From Cardiocondyla obscurior (Eukaryota; Arthropoda; Insecta; Hymenoptera; Formicidae), in the NCBI RefSeq assembly GCF_019399895.1, contig NC_091865.1:4965001-5029000 (forward strand): a stretch of 64,000 nucleotides of DNA, in the 5' to 3' direction. Position 1 is the stretch's first letter. Each line of letters opens with the position of its first letter. The notes under the pieces are model-generated. The model saw only the letters and a list, made by a program, of their open reading frames with translations, did not search any database and was not told the DNA's origin. Position numbers and translations under genes: made by a program. Shown here in pieces: positions 19,589 to 30,193 of the stretch.

Positions 19589-21644
19589 ATGTCTAGATCG
19601 CGCAAGTCGAGCGACGCAGGTCCCGAGAGGAGGCGACTTGTCGACGAGTTGCACGCCCCGGCAAGAAGAAACTTTCCGCGAAGACGCGTCGTGGTCAAGG
19701 GATACGACGATCTGTGGCAGGTTGATATCGTCGAGATGCAACCGTACGCGCGTTTCAACCGAGGCTACCGCTATATTCTCACCGTCATCGACGTACTCGG
19801 CAAGTACGCGTGGGCGATACCGCTCAAGAACAAAGGTGGCAGCGAGACGGCTGACGCTTTAGCAGAGTTGATGCGAAAGAGCGGGCGATGCCCGAAAAAT
19901 ATTGAAACGACCGTAATTCTTGGCCGCGAATGTCGGGCCGGCCGGAGTGCCCGGATGTGCTCGCCGGGCAAACAGGATTCGCGAGAGAATAGGTAAGTCC
20001 GAAAATACACGAGACGTGGTTTAACGATTAATTGAGGGTTTATTCAATTAATGAAAACACTTTACAATAAAGCCAACTGTGACGAACGCGTGGTTGAGAC
20101 GTCGCCGGACGAACGAATAATAGAACGCTTACGGTAACGCGGTAATTGGCGCGTGTATGCGCCGGATCGGTACGGCGGTGATCGATACGCGGATTTATGA
20201 CGGCGGGCGTTACAAGTTTTCGGCAACCGCCAGATAACGCCCTAACGGATCGCGTGCTACGGCGCGAATATTCCCAGTGTCGCGACCCTGGGCGGGCTGA
20301 TCGATGCACGCGACGCGGGACGCGGTGGTCGAACTAATTCGTATATCGCGACGCGAATGCGGGTTTTCGGATGTCGTGGAGGACGGAGCACCTGTTCGGT
20401 GTTGCAGTAGCCGAGAGTACTCGGCCGAGGCGGAAGCTTCTCCACCCGGGTTTGTGCAACGGTGCGAAAGGATTTTCGTCTTGGCAAACCGACTGTAGAT
20501 CCGGGATCGAGATCACTGAAGGAGGCGAAGTGCGCTTCACCCTACGAGCCGGTCTTACGAATCGAGAATTGCTTTCGGCTGCTAGGAAGATTCTATGCGG
20601 GCAAGCGTCATGCCTACCGAGGCGGAGTTTGCTCCACCCCGTTGTTCTGCTTGCTCCAGGAGTCGGTCGGTCCGGATGTTCGCTGTGAGGCGAACGGAAC
20701 AAGAACGGTGTGACTTTTCGGAATTCGCTTTTATCTAGAAAAGGCGACATTCGGGTATCCTGGTACGTGGCGCCGGCCGCAGATTCGCGGTACCGTGCAC
20801 GTCGCGCTCGTTCGGACGAGCTCGGGGCCGCTCGTGTAAGTCCGTTCCGCGGACTTTGCGTTACTCGGTACTTGTACAATTATCGCGCCGATGATCGGTT
20901 TCTTCGGGAGCCCGCCTTCCTGTCCGAGAGGATGGTCGTCTCGGCCTCCGGTGGTTCTTCTCCGGGAACGATGCTTTTCCCGGGGGCATCGTTACAATAT
21001 GCAAACCGACATGGGAAAGGAGTTTTACAACACCGACGTGCAACGACTCTTCGCGAAACGCAGCGTCAATCATTACTCGACGTACTCTGTGATGAAGGCG
21101 TCGATAGTCGAACGATTCAATCGCACGCTCAAAAACGCCATGTGGAAGATGTTTACACTCAACGGTAATTATGAGTGGTTCGACGCGCTATCGCGTCTCG
21201 TAGACGAGTACAATAGGCGCAAGCATCGAACGATCGGCATGCGGCCCGTTGACGTGACACCTGATATCGCCAAGAAACTCCTCGACACCGTGTACAGCGC
21301 TATAAAGATAGCCGCTCCGGCCAAATTCAGGGTCGGTGATAAAGTACGCGTGAGCAAATTTAAAATGATTTTTGAAAAGGAATGCACTCCGAATTGGATC
21401 ACCGAGGTTTTCACGATCGTCAAGGTGCAGCAAACCAATCCAGCTACCTACCTATCTACTGGAGGATTATCGCGGTGAGGCGATATCTGGAGCGTTCTAC
21501 GAGCACGAGTTGCACCGCGCAACGCATCCGGACGTGTATCTGGTGGAGAAGGTTCTGCGCAAGAAGGGTGACAAGGTCTACGTAAAATGGCTAGGATTCG
21601 ACGGATCGTACAATTCGTGGATCCACAAAAACAGCATCGTTTAA
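19589..21644 (+). pseudogene. Polinton integrase (DDE core, chromodomain) split by a solo LTR
   Basis: The 5' part (19589-19898) holds the first catalytic Asp (DDLWQVDIVEM) and YRYILTVIDVLGKYAWAIPL. After the insertion the 3' part (from 21001) carries the second Asp (QTDMGKEFYN) and the Glu (ASIVERFNRTLKN), so the catalytic triad was complete. The C-terminus has a VGDKVRVSK SH3-like strand, then a chromodomain (VYLVEKVLRKKGDKVYVKWL, with NSWIHKNSIV). A further frameshift lies near 21445-21462, just before the DYRGEAISG segment. The gene is followed by a 3' AATAAA at about 21642. Dead copy. Confidence 0.9.
19903..20996. mobile_element. Solo LTR inserted in the Polinton integrase
   Basis: The insertion starts TGAAACGA and ends TCGTTACA: TG...CA ends with short inverted terminal similarity. 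It is flanked by a 4-bp duplication ATAT (19899-19902 and 20997-21000). The 1,094 bp have no coding domain and include GC-rich stretches. The size and ends fit a solitary LTR left by recombination, most likely of a Ty3/gypsy-class element (4-bp duplication). No matching second LTR is in the window. Confidence 0.75.
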
Positions 21645-22877
21645 TAAAGTTTTTTTTATTTTACACATGTGTATGTGTGATTCGATACAAAAATGTATAA
21701 AAATGAGAAAAATATATAACGTACGCATTGTACAATGTTTTACTTCATTTGTATAATTACATCTATAATACATACTATATACTGCTTACTGCGTACATGT
21801 CTATTGCATACTGCGTACTACGTACATGTGTACTGCATACTGCGTACTGTGTACATATGTACTGCGTACATGTGTACTGCATACTGCGTACTGCGTACAT
21901 GTGTACTGCGTACATGTGTACTACGTAAGGGCATGCTAGCGACTACTAACTCAAACCTGTACATCATCGCATAGTAATATAAAACATGACCGTTTCGTCG
22001 GTCGTTTCGAGAGTTCCGCAAAATACTGCTTAAATTTGAAAAAACAGGCAACCATGAACGCCTCAATCAACGCATCAAACACCACAAGATAAATTCAAAC
22101 TAAGTTTAAACGACATAAGCAACCAAGAACATCACATACACCGCATACACCGCAAAATAAAATATGCGAATGTTAACCCATACATTATATCGCAATTAAC
22201 CGATAAAAACCAAAAAAAAAAGAAAAAAGAAAAGAAATACCAACTATTGTATCGTCAGTAAAAAATAAAGGGGTAAAGGGGTAAAGATATATAAACCGGT
22301 AAAAACAAAAAAAAAAGAAAAAAGAAATACCAACTATTGTACCGTCAGTAAAAAAATAAAGGGGTAAAGGGGTAAAGATATATAAACCGGTAAAAACAAA
22401 AAAAGAAAAAAGAAAAGAAATACCAACTATTGTATCGTCAGTAATAAAATAAAGGGGTAAAGATACGAGTATAGTTGGAGAATATGACAGCGCTAGGAAT
22501 AATACATATAATGTATGTTATTCCACGCATGCTTCATATAACGAGCTCGAGAGTTTTATAAAATATTTTAAACCAGATAAAAATACAGTTCCGCAAAATT
22601 CAGACTAAATTTTGAAATAAGAGGCAATCATGAACGCCTCAATCAACGCATCAAACATCACAAAGTGAAAATCAGACTAAATTTGAAAAACATTTGCAAC
22701 CAAGAACATCTCATACACCGCAAAATATGCGAATGTTAACAATCACTCTAGAGACCTTGCATCAATCGGAAGTATAATACATCTATAATACATACTGCAT
22801 AAATGTATACTGCATACATGTATACCGCATACAGGTATATCGCATACATGTATACCGCGTACATGTGTACTGCGTTT
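21645..22877. repeat. Repeat-rich spacer between integrase and polymerase
   Basis: There is a degenerate tactgcgtacatgtg minisatellite (about 21780-21930, again at 22790-22870). Three tandem copies of an approximately 100-bp A-rich unit lie at about 22200-22470 (ggggtaaag, accaactattgtaccgtcag). Two diverged copies of an approximately 170-bp segment containing atgaacgcctcaatcaacgc lie at about 22015 and 22590. Convergent gene ends flank it, so it probably holds polyadenylation regions. No gene is seen. Confidence 0.75.
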
Positions 22878-25800
22878 TTATCGAGGTATGCGATAATGAC
22901 CCCACGGCAAGGTCTCGGTCGAGTTCGGCACGAGATATCGCTTGTCGTCGTACGGACTCAGAGCGATCTTTGTCTCGGACACGGTGTACACCTCATGCAA
23001 TTTCGACCTGATGCACGATTGGTCGCGAGTCAAAGCGATCTTGTCCTCGAGACACCTCACGTAATCGTCGAACGTTATAGTTTGCGCCACGACTCCGCTC
23101 TTTACGCCCTTTGCTTTTTTGGTGTTTCTCTACCGTCTACCCTGATCGCATACATCTTAGCTCTGAGTTCGACGAACTCTGTGACGATCGCACCGTTACA
23201 CTCATCCTTCATTAAGCCGGGTATTTTTTTGTTCGCGAGAGGTATACCATACGCGTTATCGGGCGGATAGTCGCTCGTGTCGAACCTCGCGATATCGCGT
23301 TTCATCATCTCGTATACGTCGTCGCACTCGACGCTGTACACAAGACTGTCCGTGTCGGTATACATGACGCTACATTTGTCTCCGAAAGTCGGTATCATAT
23401 ACTCGTGATGAAACTCGTACAAGCATACTTTAGATATGTCGAGTATAGACATACCGACGTATATCGGCTTGGCGAATTTCACCTCGAGTTTACGCAATTC
23501 CACGGCTACTAAATTTTCCGCAAATACGCTTCTGCTGTGAAAATTCGGTTTGGCGATCATCGCCTCCACACCGCACCGTCCGTCCCACTGCGAGAGCAAG
23601 CGAACGTCGACGCGATTTCGTACGTTCTCCATCGTTTTACCGAACACCGCGTTGTTCATCAGTTTAAACAAATTTTTCTCAAAATCGTTGGTCGCGCGAG
23701 TTCGATGTCGCGTGTTGAGCTCGATGTAATCGCGCAACCATGCCGATTGAGTGAATCGCAGCACGCGGTAAACCTTGGTGACGCGAAGACCGTGACGCGT
23801 GCACAGCTGCAGATTGCGATAGTGGATGACGTATCGCTTCTTATCACACAGCGTAGCCAAAAGTTTTACATCGTGTTTTGCCCCCGGTGGTTTCTCTCGC
23901 GTGGGACAGAACGGCAGATCGGAGTGCGCGTCGTGCACGCTAGCGGGATACTCGAGATCCACCTCGAGAATATAACCCGTGGGCGAGTCCGCGGCGATCG
24001 CGTCTACGTCGAGGTTCGCGAGGTCGTTGTCGTCGACCCATTCGAAATCCGCGTACGGTAACGGCTGACACATGGCCCATCCGTACAAGTTATTTACATC
24101 GTAATACACAATGTACGACGAAGGTTTCGACGAGTCGTACCCCGACCGCATGTATCTGTTATTGGCTCGCGCGTATCTGTTGGAGCATTGACTTAGACCG
24201 CCGCGTATACCGCGTTCGACGAACATCACCATGTCGATGTCGGTCAACAATTCGAAATTTATGCGCGTATGCTTGAGCATCGCATCCCACGTGAAACCGG
24301 GTAAGGTGTAGTAATGCGCGGGATCGAGTCCGTAACTCTCGACGCATCTGTCGCGAAAATTTTCAAATACGTCAGCCAATAACAGTACATCGGTCTTGAG
24401 GTACAGATCGCTGTACTCGCCCAGAGTTCGAACGGAGAACCGCTGCCATACGGTCTCGGCGTGCGCGTAATCTGTCTCGGTCACCGTGTCACCGGTCAGC
24501 GAACTGAAGAATGAGTCGCGCGACGGTAGGCTTGACTCATTCAATTTTTCAACGCTGTTGACGTACTCGTATGGAAATACACCTTTTCGCGTCAAAAGAT
24601 TGAAATTTTCTTCTGAAAGTGTCGCAAATTCAGCGCGCAAGATTCGCAATTTGTCTTTGGCGAGTAGAGACGATAATTTGTCGAGGCTAGCGTTCAAAAA
24701 TTTGTACGAGTCTATAAAGCGCAACTTTATCGCAGTTCGCGAGTCCTGTCCCTCAGCCGTATCGTTAACGTGTTTCGTAAAGGAGATATATTTCTCCTTC
24801 GTTATCGGCAAGAGATTAATTTTACCCTCGTACGCTGTGGCGATCTCCTTTATAACAAAGTGCGCATCGTAACCCGACAGATTGTGAAATACGACGGAGA
24901 TGTAACGCGTGTCGCGGTATTGCAGGTTACATTTTGAGTGCGCGGGACCTCTATACCGACCGGTCAAATGACAATGATCGAACACACGCTTCTCGTCCGC
25001 CGCAAACGGATTTTCGCATACGTGGCACAGCTTCGCGTTCTCGTGCACCTCGAGCTGCGCATTCGACAACGTCTTCATCGGGACGACGTTTAAGATTACG
25101 GTTTTTACGCGATGAGCTAATCTCACTAGCCGCTCGACGAACCACTGGACGCAATCGGGTTCGCGACGATATTCGTATCTCGAGAGCGACTCGTCGTACG
25201 AGCATCGGACGTAGTATCCCACGCTGAATACTTCGTGATGTTGATAATTAAACGTCGTTTGTTCGGGCGATGATGGTGGATCGATCTTTCGCAGCACGCA
25301 CTCCAGATCGGCGTATACGATGAACGGCACACGCTCCTTGTTGTCGTGATTGGAAAAGCTGAGCCATTTGTCGTCCTCGCTGGGTAGTCGTATAGCGCAG
25401 TCGTTTAAGATTTCGCAATCCATGACGTGAGCCTCGAGCTTTTCGCTCGAACTGAAGCAATGAAGACACTTAAAAATAAAATATTTTTTAAAAAAATAAT
25501 ATTTAAAAAAGAAAAAATCAATTATATATTCAAAACCCATACGTACCGATCACAAATGTGTTTACGATGCTCGCGTCCGCTTAGTTGCGAACTGACGAGG
25601 CGTGATAGATTATTGATACACGGAAAGTGTCCCAATTCCTGGTTATCGTTGTCATCGTTGTTGTCGCGTTGCACGTACAATAAATTTACGTGTCGCTTTT
25701 TCTTCTCATTGCTGAGGCGTATAGGTAGAACGTTTATTTCTTTTCCACGTGTGTTTGTGACGTACACGTTGATCGAGATATCATTCAATCGTTCGAGTTT

Positions 25801-26703
25801 CGCAACGTCTTTAAGAGTCGCGGGAAACTGCACACCGTCGACGTTCAGCACCGTTGCATAATGCGGGTACGACGATTCCCGATCCACGTGCTGCTTCACG
25901 GGATACAGAGCCGCAACCACCGACCACGCGAGACACTTGTCGTCCATCGATTTTACGCATATTAATGCTTTTTTAGCGACTATCTTCCGCGATAATGTAA
26001 CGTGATATTCCGCACGCATCGGATTGTACTTATTTACGTTGATCAACAAGTTCAAAATTCGCGACAACGCCCATCCGCTGTCGCGCTCCTGAAACTCCTC
26101 GAGAGAAGCCAGCGTGGGTTCGATAACATGTAGTCGGTACCACTCGCGTACATCAGTATCTCGAAAGATCTCACAGTTTTTTGTGGTTATACTTTTGTTG
26201 GCGCGTTTGTCCTCAGCCGTGAATTCACCGTTGAACGCGGTGTTCACTTTCACGCAATAATTTTTACGCACGATGTCCTGTACGCGCTCGCAGACCGCGT
26301 TACCGGCGTTCTCCAGGAAGCGCAGCGGCTCGATGTAGTTTGCGTTTATTACCACACCCGTTGCGATACGACTTTTGAACGCGGTCTCGATCTCGCGCCA
26401 CTCGAGTTCACCAGCTGCGTTATCACCATCACCATCGGCAGCAGTGGTGCTCGCATACTCGCCACCCTGGTGCACGTAACGTCCGTACAAATGTGTCTTG
26501 GCACCCAAAGGTCGCGCGATACTCGCCACCGTGGATTGCGCGCATTCGACGGATACGCGCGTTCGCTTGGCGCGACTGCGTTCCTCGAGTCGATTCACTA
26601 GATCGTCACATCTCTCTAGCCGCACGAAAAATTCTCCCAGGGTGGTCACGGCGTCAGCATGCACCAGGAGTTCGCGCTCTTCCTCGAGAAAACTTTGATC
26701 CAT
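22878..26703 (-). pseudogene. Protein-primed type B DNA polymerase (Polinton PolB), intron and late frameshift
   Basis: The gene starts at ATG 26703. The N-terminal third (MDQSFLEEERELLVHADA ... ERDSGWALSRILNL, HVNLLYVQRDN) is the family's accessory region. A likely 74-bp intron (25542-25469, GTATGG...TTTTTAAG) interrupts a zinc-finger-like Cys/His segment. Removing it makes both flanking frames continuous. The exonuclease has VYADLECVL (Asp, Glu) and an HNH-like VFDHCHLTGRYRGPAHSKCN. Polymerase motifs are YYDVNNLYGWAM (A), KLMNNAVFGKTMEN (B) and YTDTDSLVYS (C). The C-terminal segment (23090-22878: IRSKLHEVYTVSETKIALSP) is shifted in frame near 23090-23105. It would replicate the linear element from terminal-protein-primed ends. 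Catalytic residues are intact, but the tail break probably impairs it. Confidence 0.9.
25469..25542 (-). other. Putative spliceosomal intron in PolB
   Basis: It is 74 bp and extremely AT-rich, inside GC-rich coding sequence. It has a GTATGG donor and a T-rich tract before AAG on the minus strand. Its length is not a multiple of three, and the upstream (26703) and downstream (25468) frames match only after removal. An alternative is an AT-rich insertion that happens to mimic splice sites. Confidence 0.65.
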
Positions 26704-26733
26704 TTTTTAAATGATTTTCGCACCGATGCTCGC

Positions 26734-26965
26734 TTAATGATGAATTAAATACAACAAAACAACGACATTAGCAATAAATACAACAAAACAACGACATTAG
26801 CAATAAGTACAACAAAACAACGACATTAGCAATAAATACAATAAAACAACGACATTAGCCATAAATACAACAAAACAACGACATTAACGATAATTACAAC
26901 ATTAGCGATAAATACGACAAAACAACGACATTAGCGATAAATACGACAAACAACGACATTAGCAA
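26734..26965. repeat. About 30-bp minisatellite upstream of PolB
   Basis: About eight copies of a unit with acaaaacaacgacattagca lie immediately upstream of the PolB start codon. They occupy its promoter region, so expansion could affect expression. Confidence 0.85.
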
Positions 26966-26992
26966 CGCGAGTACGGAATCGAAGTACATTGC

Positions 26993-27451
26993 TCACGTAG
27001 TTGTGCATACCTGACACATATCGCACGAAATTACAACGAATGTAGCGGCTCTACAGTTCAAGCACCACGTACCATTGAGACTTTCGTAAGATCCTACGAC
27101 GTGTTTACGAATCTTGAAAACGGACTCGTTGAAATCGTTTCGCATCAATACCAAACAAGAAGCGCACACGTTGTATCTTCGTCCGTCACCGTAATAAAAA
27201 TATATGGCACAAAATTTCGTACGCAGATTAATCGCGGTTAAGTTCCGTCAATTGATCGTTTTGCGCGTAGTATTTTCAACCGTTTCGTCGTTGTCATCGT
27301 CGGGTTCGCAAGCACTATCTTCCGACAGGGGATGAACCTCGTCGATTTCCTCACCGATTTCTATTTCTATATCTTCACCGATTTCTTCACCGATTTCTTC
27401 ACCGATTTCTATTCTCACGTCAACGTTCATTATCGTCGATCGCTCGATCAC
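26993..27451 (-). pseudogene. Polinton acidic zinc-ribbon-like protein, one nonsense codon
   Basis: The frame starts at ATG 27451. The N-terminal half is an acidic repeat of EIGEE units (about residues 13-38) and a Glu/Asp-rich stretch. TGA at 27250-27248 interrupts, after which the same frame continues to TGA 26995-26993 with three Cys pairs (VCASC, WCLNC, CDMCQVC) and FKIRKHVVGSYESL between. The paired cysteines suggest one or two zinc-binding knuckles. I recall comparable small Cys-pair proteins next to insect Polinton polymerases. The total is about 150 codons. Function is unknown; nucleic-acid binding is inference. Confidence 0.55.
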
Positions 27452-27499
27452 TAATGAGATTCGCGCGCGTGGTTACAAGAGAGGCCTAAGGAATGCTTT

Positions 27500-28015
27500 A
27501 TATTCTACCCCTACTCCTGATTAATTATGTAACACATTTTTTACCCTCTCTCAAATTATAGTGAGTCATTTAATAATAAGTTTCACTTTGCGGTATTTAA
27601 AAATTGCTATCTTATCTCTTTCCGATAAAAGAAATGTACACCCGCTAAATAGCAACTACAACGTTTGCAGAGTCTTTGAGTTTAGCCGCATAGTTTTTGT
27701 TATCTGAGCAGTTTATTTTTCAAAGATGTGGGGGAATTAAAATCGTTACCTTATCTCTTTCCGAGAAAAGAAATGCACACCTGCTAAATAACAACTACCT
27801 CCGTTTGCAGTTTTTGAATTTAGCCGCATAGTCTTTTGTTCTCTTAGCAGTCTATTTTTCAATGATGTGGGGGAATTAAAATCGTTACCTTATCTTTTTC
27901 CAAGAAAAGAAATGCATACCTGCTAAATAGCAACTACCTCCGTTTGCAGTCTTTGAATTTAGCCGCATAGTCTTTTGTTCTCTTAGCAGTCTATTTTTTA
28001 TTGATGCGGGGTAAC
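27500..28015. repeat. About 140-bp tandem repeat, three copies
   Basis: The units share tagcaactacctccgtttgcag and tttagccgcatagtc. They lie between the zinc-ribbon-like and Tudor genes, upstream of the TATA box at 28068, and may be a repeated upstream regulatory segment. Confidence 0.85.
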
Positions 28016-28067
28016 GTGAGTGGCAACGTGAGTGACAACGCGAGTGAGAACGATAATTTTTTATCTC

Positions 28068-28074
28068 TATAAAA
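28068..28074 (+). promoter_or_regulatory. TATA box of the Tudor gene
   Basis: TATAAAA preceded by TCTC. A start site about 30 bp downstream falls after the ATG at 28089, so that ATG should not be in the mRNA. Exon 1 would be non-coding, ending at the GTAAGT donor at 28175. Confidence 0.55.
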
Positions 28075-28249
28075 CAATTTGGATCGAGATGAGTTCTTCA
28101 ACCGTCGAGCGATCAGTTCCTTGCAACCAAGCATCGGTAACTGATCGTCGCCAAGTACCAATTAAAAGAAAAATGTAAGTATCTTTTCTGATATTATTTT
28201 TAATTTTTTTTTTTTTAAATACCGCTTAATATAAAAAAATTTTTTTTAG

Positions 28250-28654
28250 ATGATTTCCGACATCAATTTGAGACAATTGACCCGTTGGCCGTACGAAGTA
28301 CGCGTGATACGCGTACAATCACCCACGCTATTTTGGGTGAAGTTAATTAACGGAGAGAAGGCTCATTTGGAGGTGCTTGAACAATTGACTGCATTTATGA
28401 GGATTGCAGCAACCAACCTCATGCTGTTACCACATGAACTTACAGTGGGAACCCTCGTTGCTATTCGAGAAGGTTTAAATTGGCAAAGAGGAATCGTCGA
28501 CGATGTTAGTGCTACGTCGATTACGGTACATCTTCGCGACTGGGCTCGCAGAACCTGTAGACTACCTTATGAGTGTTTCCGACTGGAGGAACGATTCTGT
28601 GAAATAATTGTGTACGGACGCGGGGGCTTTTGGCACTTAAGAGCGCATGTATAG
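28250..28654 (+). CDS. Tudor-domain protein encoded by the Polinton
   Basis: The start ATG is the first codon after a TTTTTTTAG acceptor (intron 28175-28249, 75 bp, donor GTAAGT), giving 134 residues. The protein is almost entirely one Tudor-like module. Residues about 15-32 match the entry strand (VRVIRVQSPTLFWVKL), followed by a Leu-rich helix, then TVGTLVAIREGLNWQRGIVDDV, equivalent to the G-x-x-V-A and W-x-R-A-x-V strands of extended Tudor domains. Next comes VHLRDWARR in the place of the V-D-Y-G turn, and LPYECFRLEERF. Tudor domains bind methylated arginine or lysine and are typical of piRNA-pathway proteins. A role against host silencing is inference. The 3' end overlaps the convergent CCCH/RING-like gene by 88 bp. 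Confidence 0.68.
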   Translation: MISDINLRQLTRWPYEVRVIRVQSPTLFWVKLINGEKAHLEVLEQLTAFMRIAATNLMLLPHELTVGTLVAIREGLNWQRGIVDDVSATSITVHLRDWARRTCRLPYECFRLEERFCEIIVYGRGGFWHLRAHV

Positions 28655-29143
28655 CAGTACACGTGCCCGCAACTCGACGCCCCGAAAGTGTCCATCACTA
28701 TTTCACTACAGCACACAATGCACTCTAATTTTTCTTCGTGCCCGATATGCCGACATTGGCAGTCCGTCCTCGTGCATCTGCCCGCTTTATAATCCCCGCA
28801 AATGATGGAGTTTTGCAGGGTGCGTCCGACTTCATACCGCAATTTCTCCGATGTCAACCCGGTAGCCTCGTAACGAGCCTGCTCCACGCTTGTTAAATGC
28901 AAAAATTTGCATTGCGCGTTTGTGCACTTTTTGTTTTGATAACTGTAGCAGTATCTGTAAGTGTGCACAAACGCGCAATAACTGTTGGAGCAGGTGCCTC
29001 TTTGAAAATCGCGGCAGAGCTGTTGTTTTGCTAAAACAGAAAAAATACATATTATTACATGATTTAATAACATATTAAATTATTTTATAAATTGTATTAT
29101 AAATTGTATTATAATACATACCTTGTTCTCCAAAATATGCCAT
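28567..29143 (-). CDS. CCCH zinc-finger / RING-like protein encoded by the Polinton, two exons
   Basis: Exon 1 is 29143-29122 (MAYFGEQ). A 91-bp intron (29121-29031) has donor GTATGT and acceptor TGTTTTAG, and exon 2 is 29030-28567. The frames join exactly, for 161 residues. Three CCCH fingers follow: CRDFQRGTCSNSYCAFVH, CYSYQNKKCTNAQCKFLH and CGDYKAGRCTRTDCQCRH (C-x7-C-x5-C-x3-H spacing, nearly the same in all). The C-terminus has a RING-like segment, CIVCCSEIV then SCGHVYCYTCALKC. The last C-x2-C ligand pair of a full RING is not visible, so it is partial, perhaps truncated by a shift near 28610. CCCH plus RING recalls makorin-type RNA-binding E3 ligases; activity is inference. Confidence 0.75.
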
Positions 29144-30193
29144 TTTTTCTTATTGTGCTTTTTGGTATTTGCTTGAGATAGATCCTGCAGCTATGGATGT
29201 GAGACTGAGAATGAGGCATGGTCACATCGTCGTCGTCGTCGTCGTCATCGTCGTCGTCGTTCTCGTCAATAAACAAAGAAAATAGATGCCGGGCCAACGA
29301 AAACAAAACGTGATACAAAAGATTCAAGACGCCAAAGATTTTTGTCGCATAGGCGTGTAGAAAGAATCGTCTATATCTAACGAAGGCATCTTGAAACGAT
29401 TACTAGAAAAGCATGAACGACACTTGACCAAGAGAAAAACGCAAAAAGATTTTTTACAACGTTTGAAGCCCATAAAAACGCAAAAGATTTTTGACCACAC
29501 GGGTATATAGAAAAGAATCTAGCGATAGCATGTTACGCATCTGGAGACGATAACTAAAGAATGCGAGTGAGAGCGTGAAAGGGTGTGAGCGAGAGCGCGA
29601 ATGACACTTGAACGCGATACCGAACGAGAAAAATACAAAATAGGAGTGAGAGAGATATAACGCAAACGATACACGGTGTTCAAAAGAAAATTTAATTAAT
29701 GCGGATTTTTTACTAATTATATATTTTAACGATATTATCTTATACAATCGATATGATGCGAGCAACGATGACGATGACGACGATGATGATTGCAATGAAG
29801 ACGCCGGTGACGTTGGTTTTACGCAAAATTGTCCCTCTGTAATATTAAAATTTTACGGCTACTCTTCGTACGAATAAAAATATTATTTATTTAATTTATC
29901 TTTATACTTACCATTTACGGATTACATGAATCGCACAGCTCTTCGATGATTGTCTTGGGCAAGGAATCAATACCACATGAGCGATTGATAAACACGACAT
30001 TAGCGATTGATTAAAAAAACGATACCCTCTCGGTATAAAACTCCAACGCAACCTATTAAAATTTTTTTCTTATCGTAAGAATAATAAGAAGAGGAAAATA
30101 CACTCGAGCCCTGGGCCCACAGTTGTGCATCCTCATAGTGTCAACTTTTGTTTAATATTATATTTCAAAGCGGCATACTACGCATGAAAACTG
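29144..30193. other. Right-end Polinton spacer
   Basis: There is a (CGT/CGA)n trinucleotide tract at 29229-29265, a second near 29765-29790, and an AT-rich stretch. The frames here are low-complexity and not supported as genes. This probably includes the promoter of the CCCH/RING-like gene. Confidence 0.5.

Noticed and set aside
19589..19996. 135-codon integrase ORF as a complete gene
   Set aside because: It runs into the solo LTR after about 103 codons; the rest is insertion sequence.
26734..26965. Possible CRISPR-like array
   Set aside because: Head-to-tail minisatellite without unique spacers, in a eukaryotic element.
28089..28177. 29-codon ORF starting at the ATG near the Tudor TATA box
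   Set aside because: The ATG lies only 15 bp after the TATA box, probably upstream of the transcription start, and does not join the Tudor frame after splicing.
29454..29795. 113-codon minus-strand ORF in the Polinton right spacer
   Set aside because: Low complexity (poly-Ser from trinucleotide repeat), no motif, not placed like a gene.
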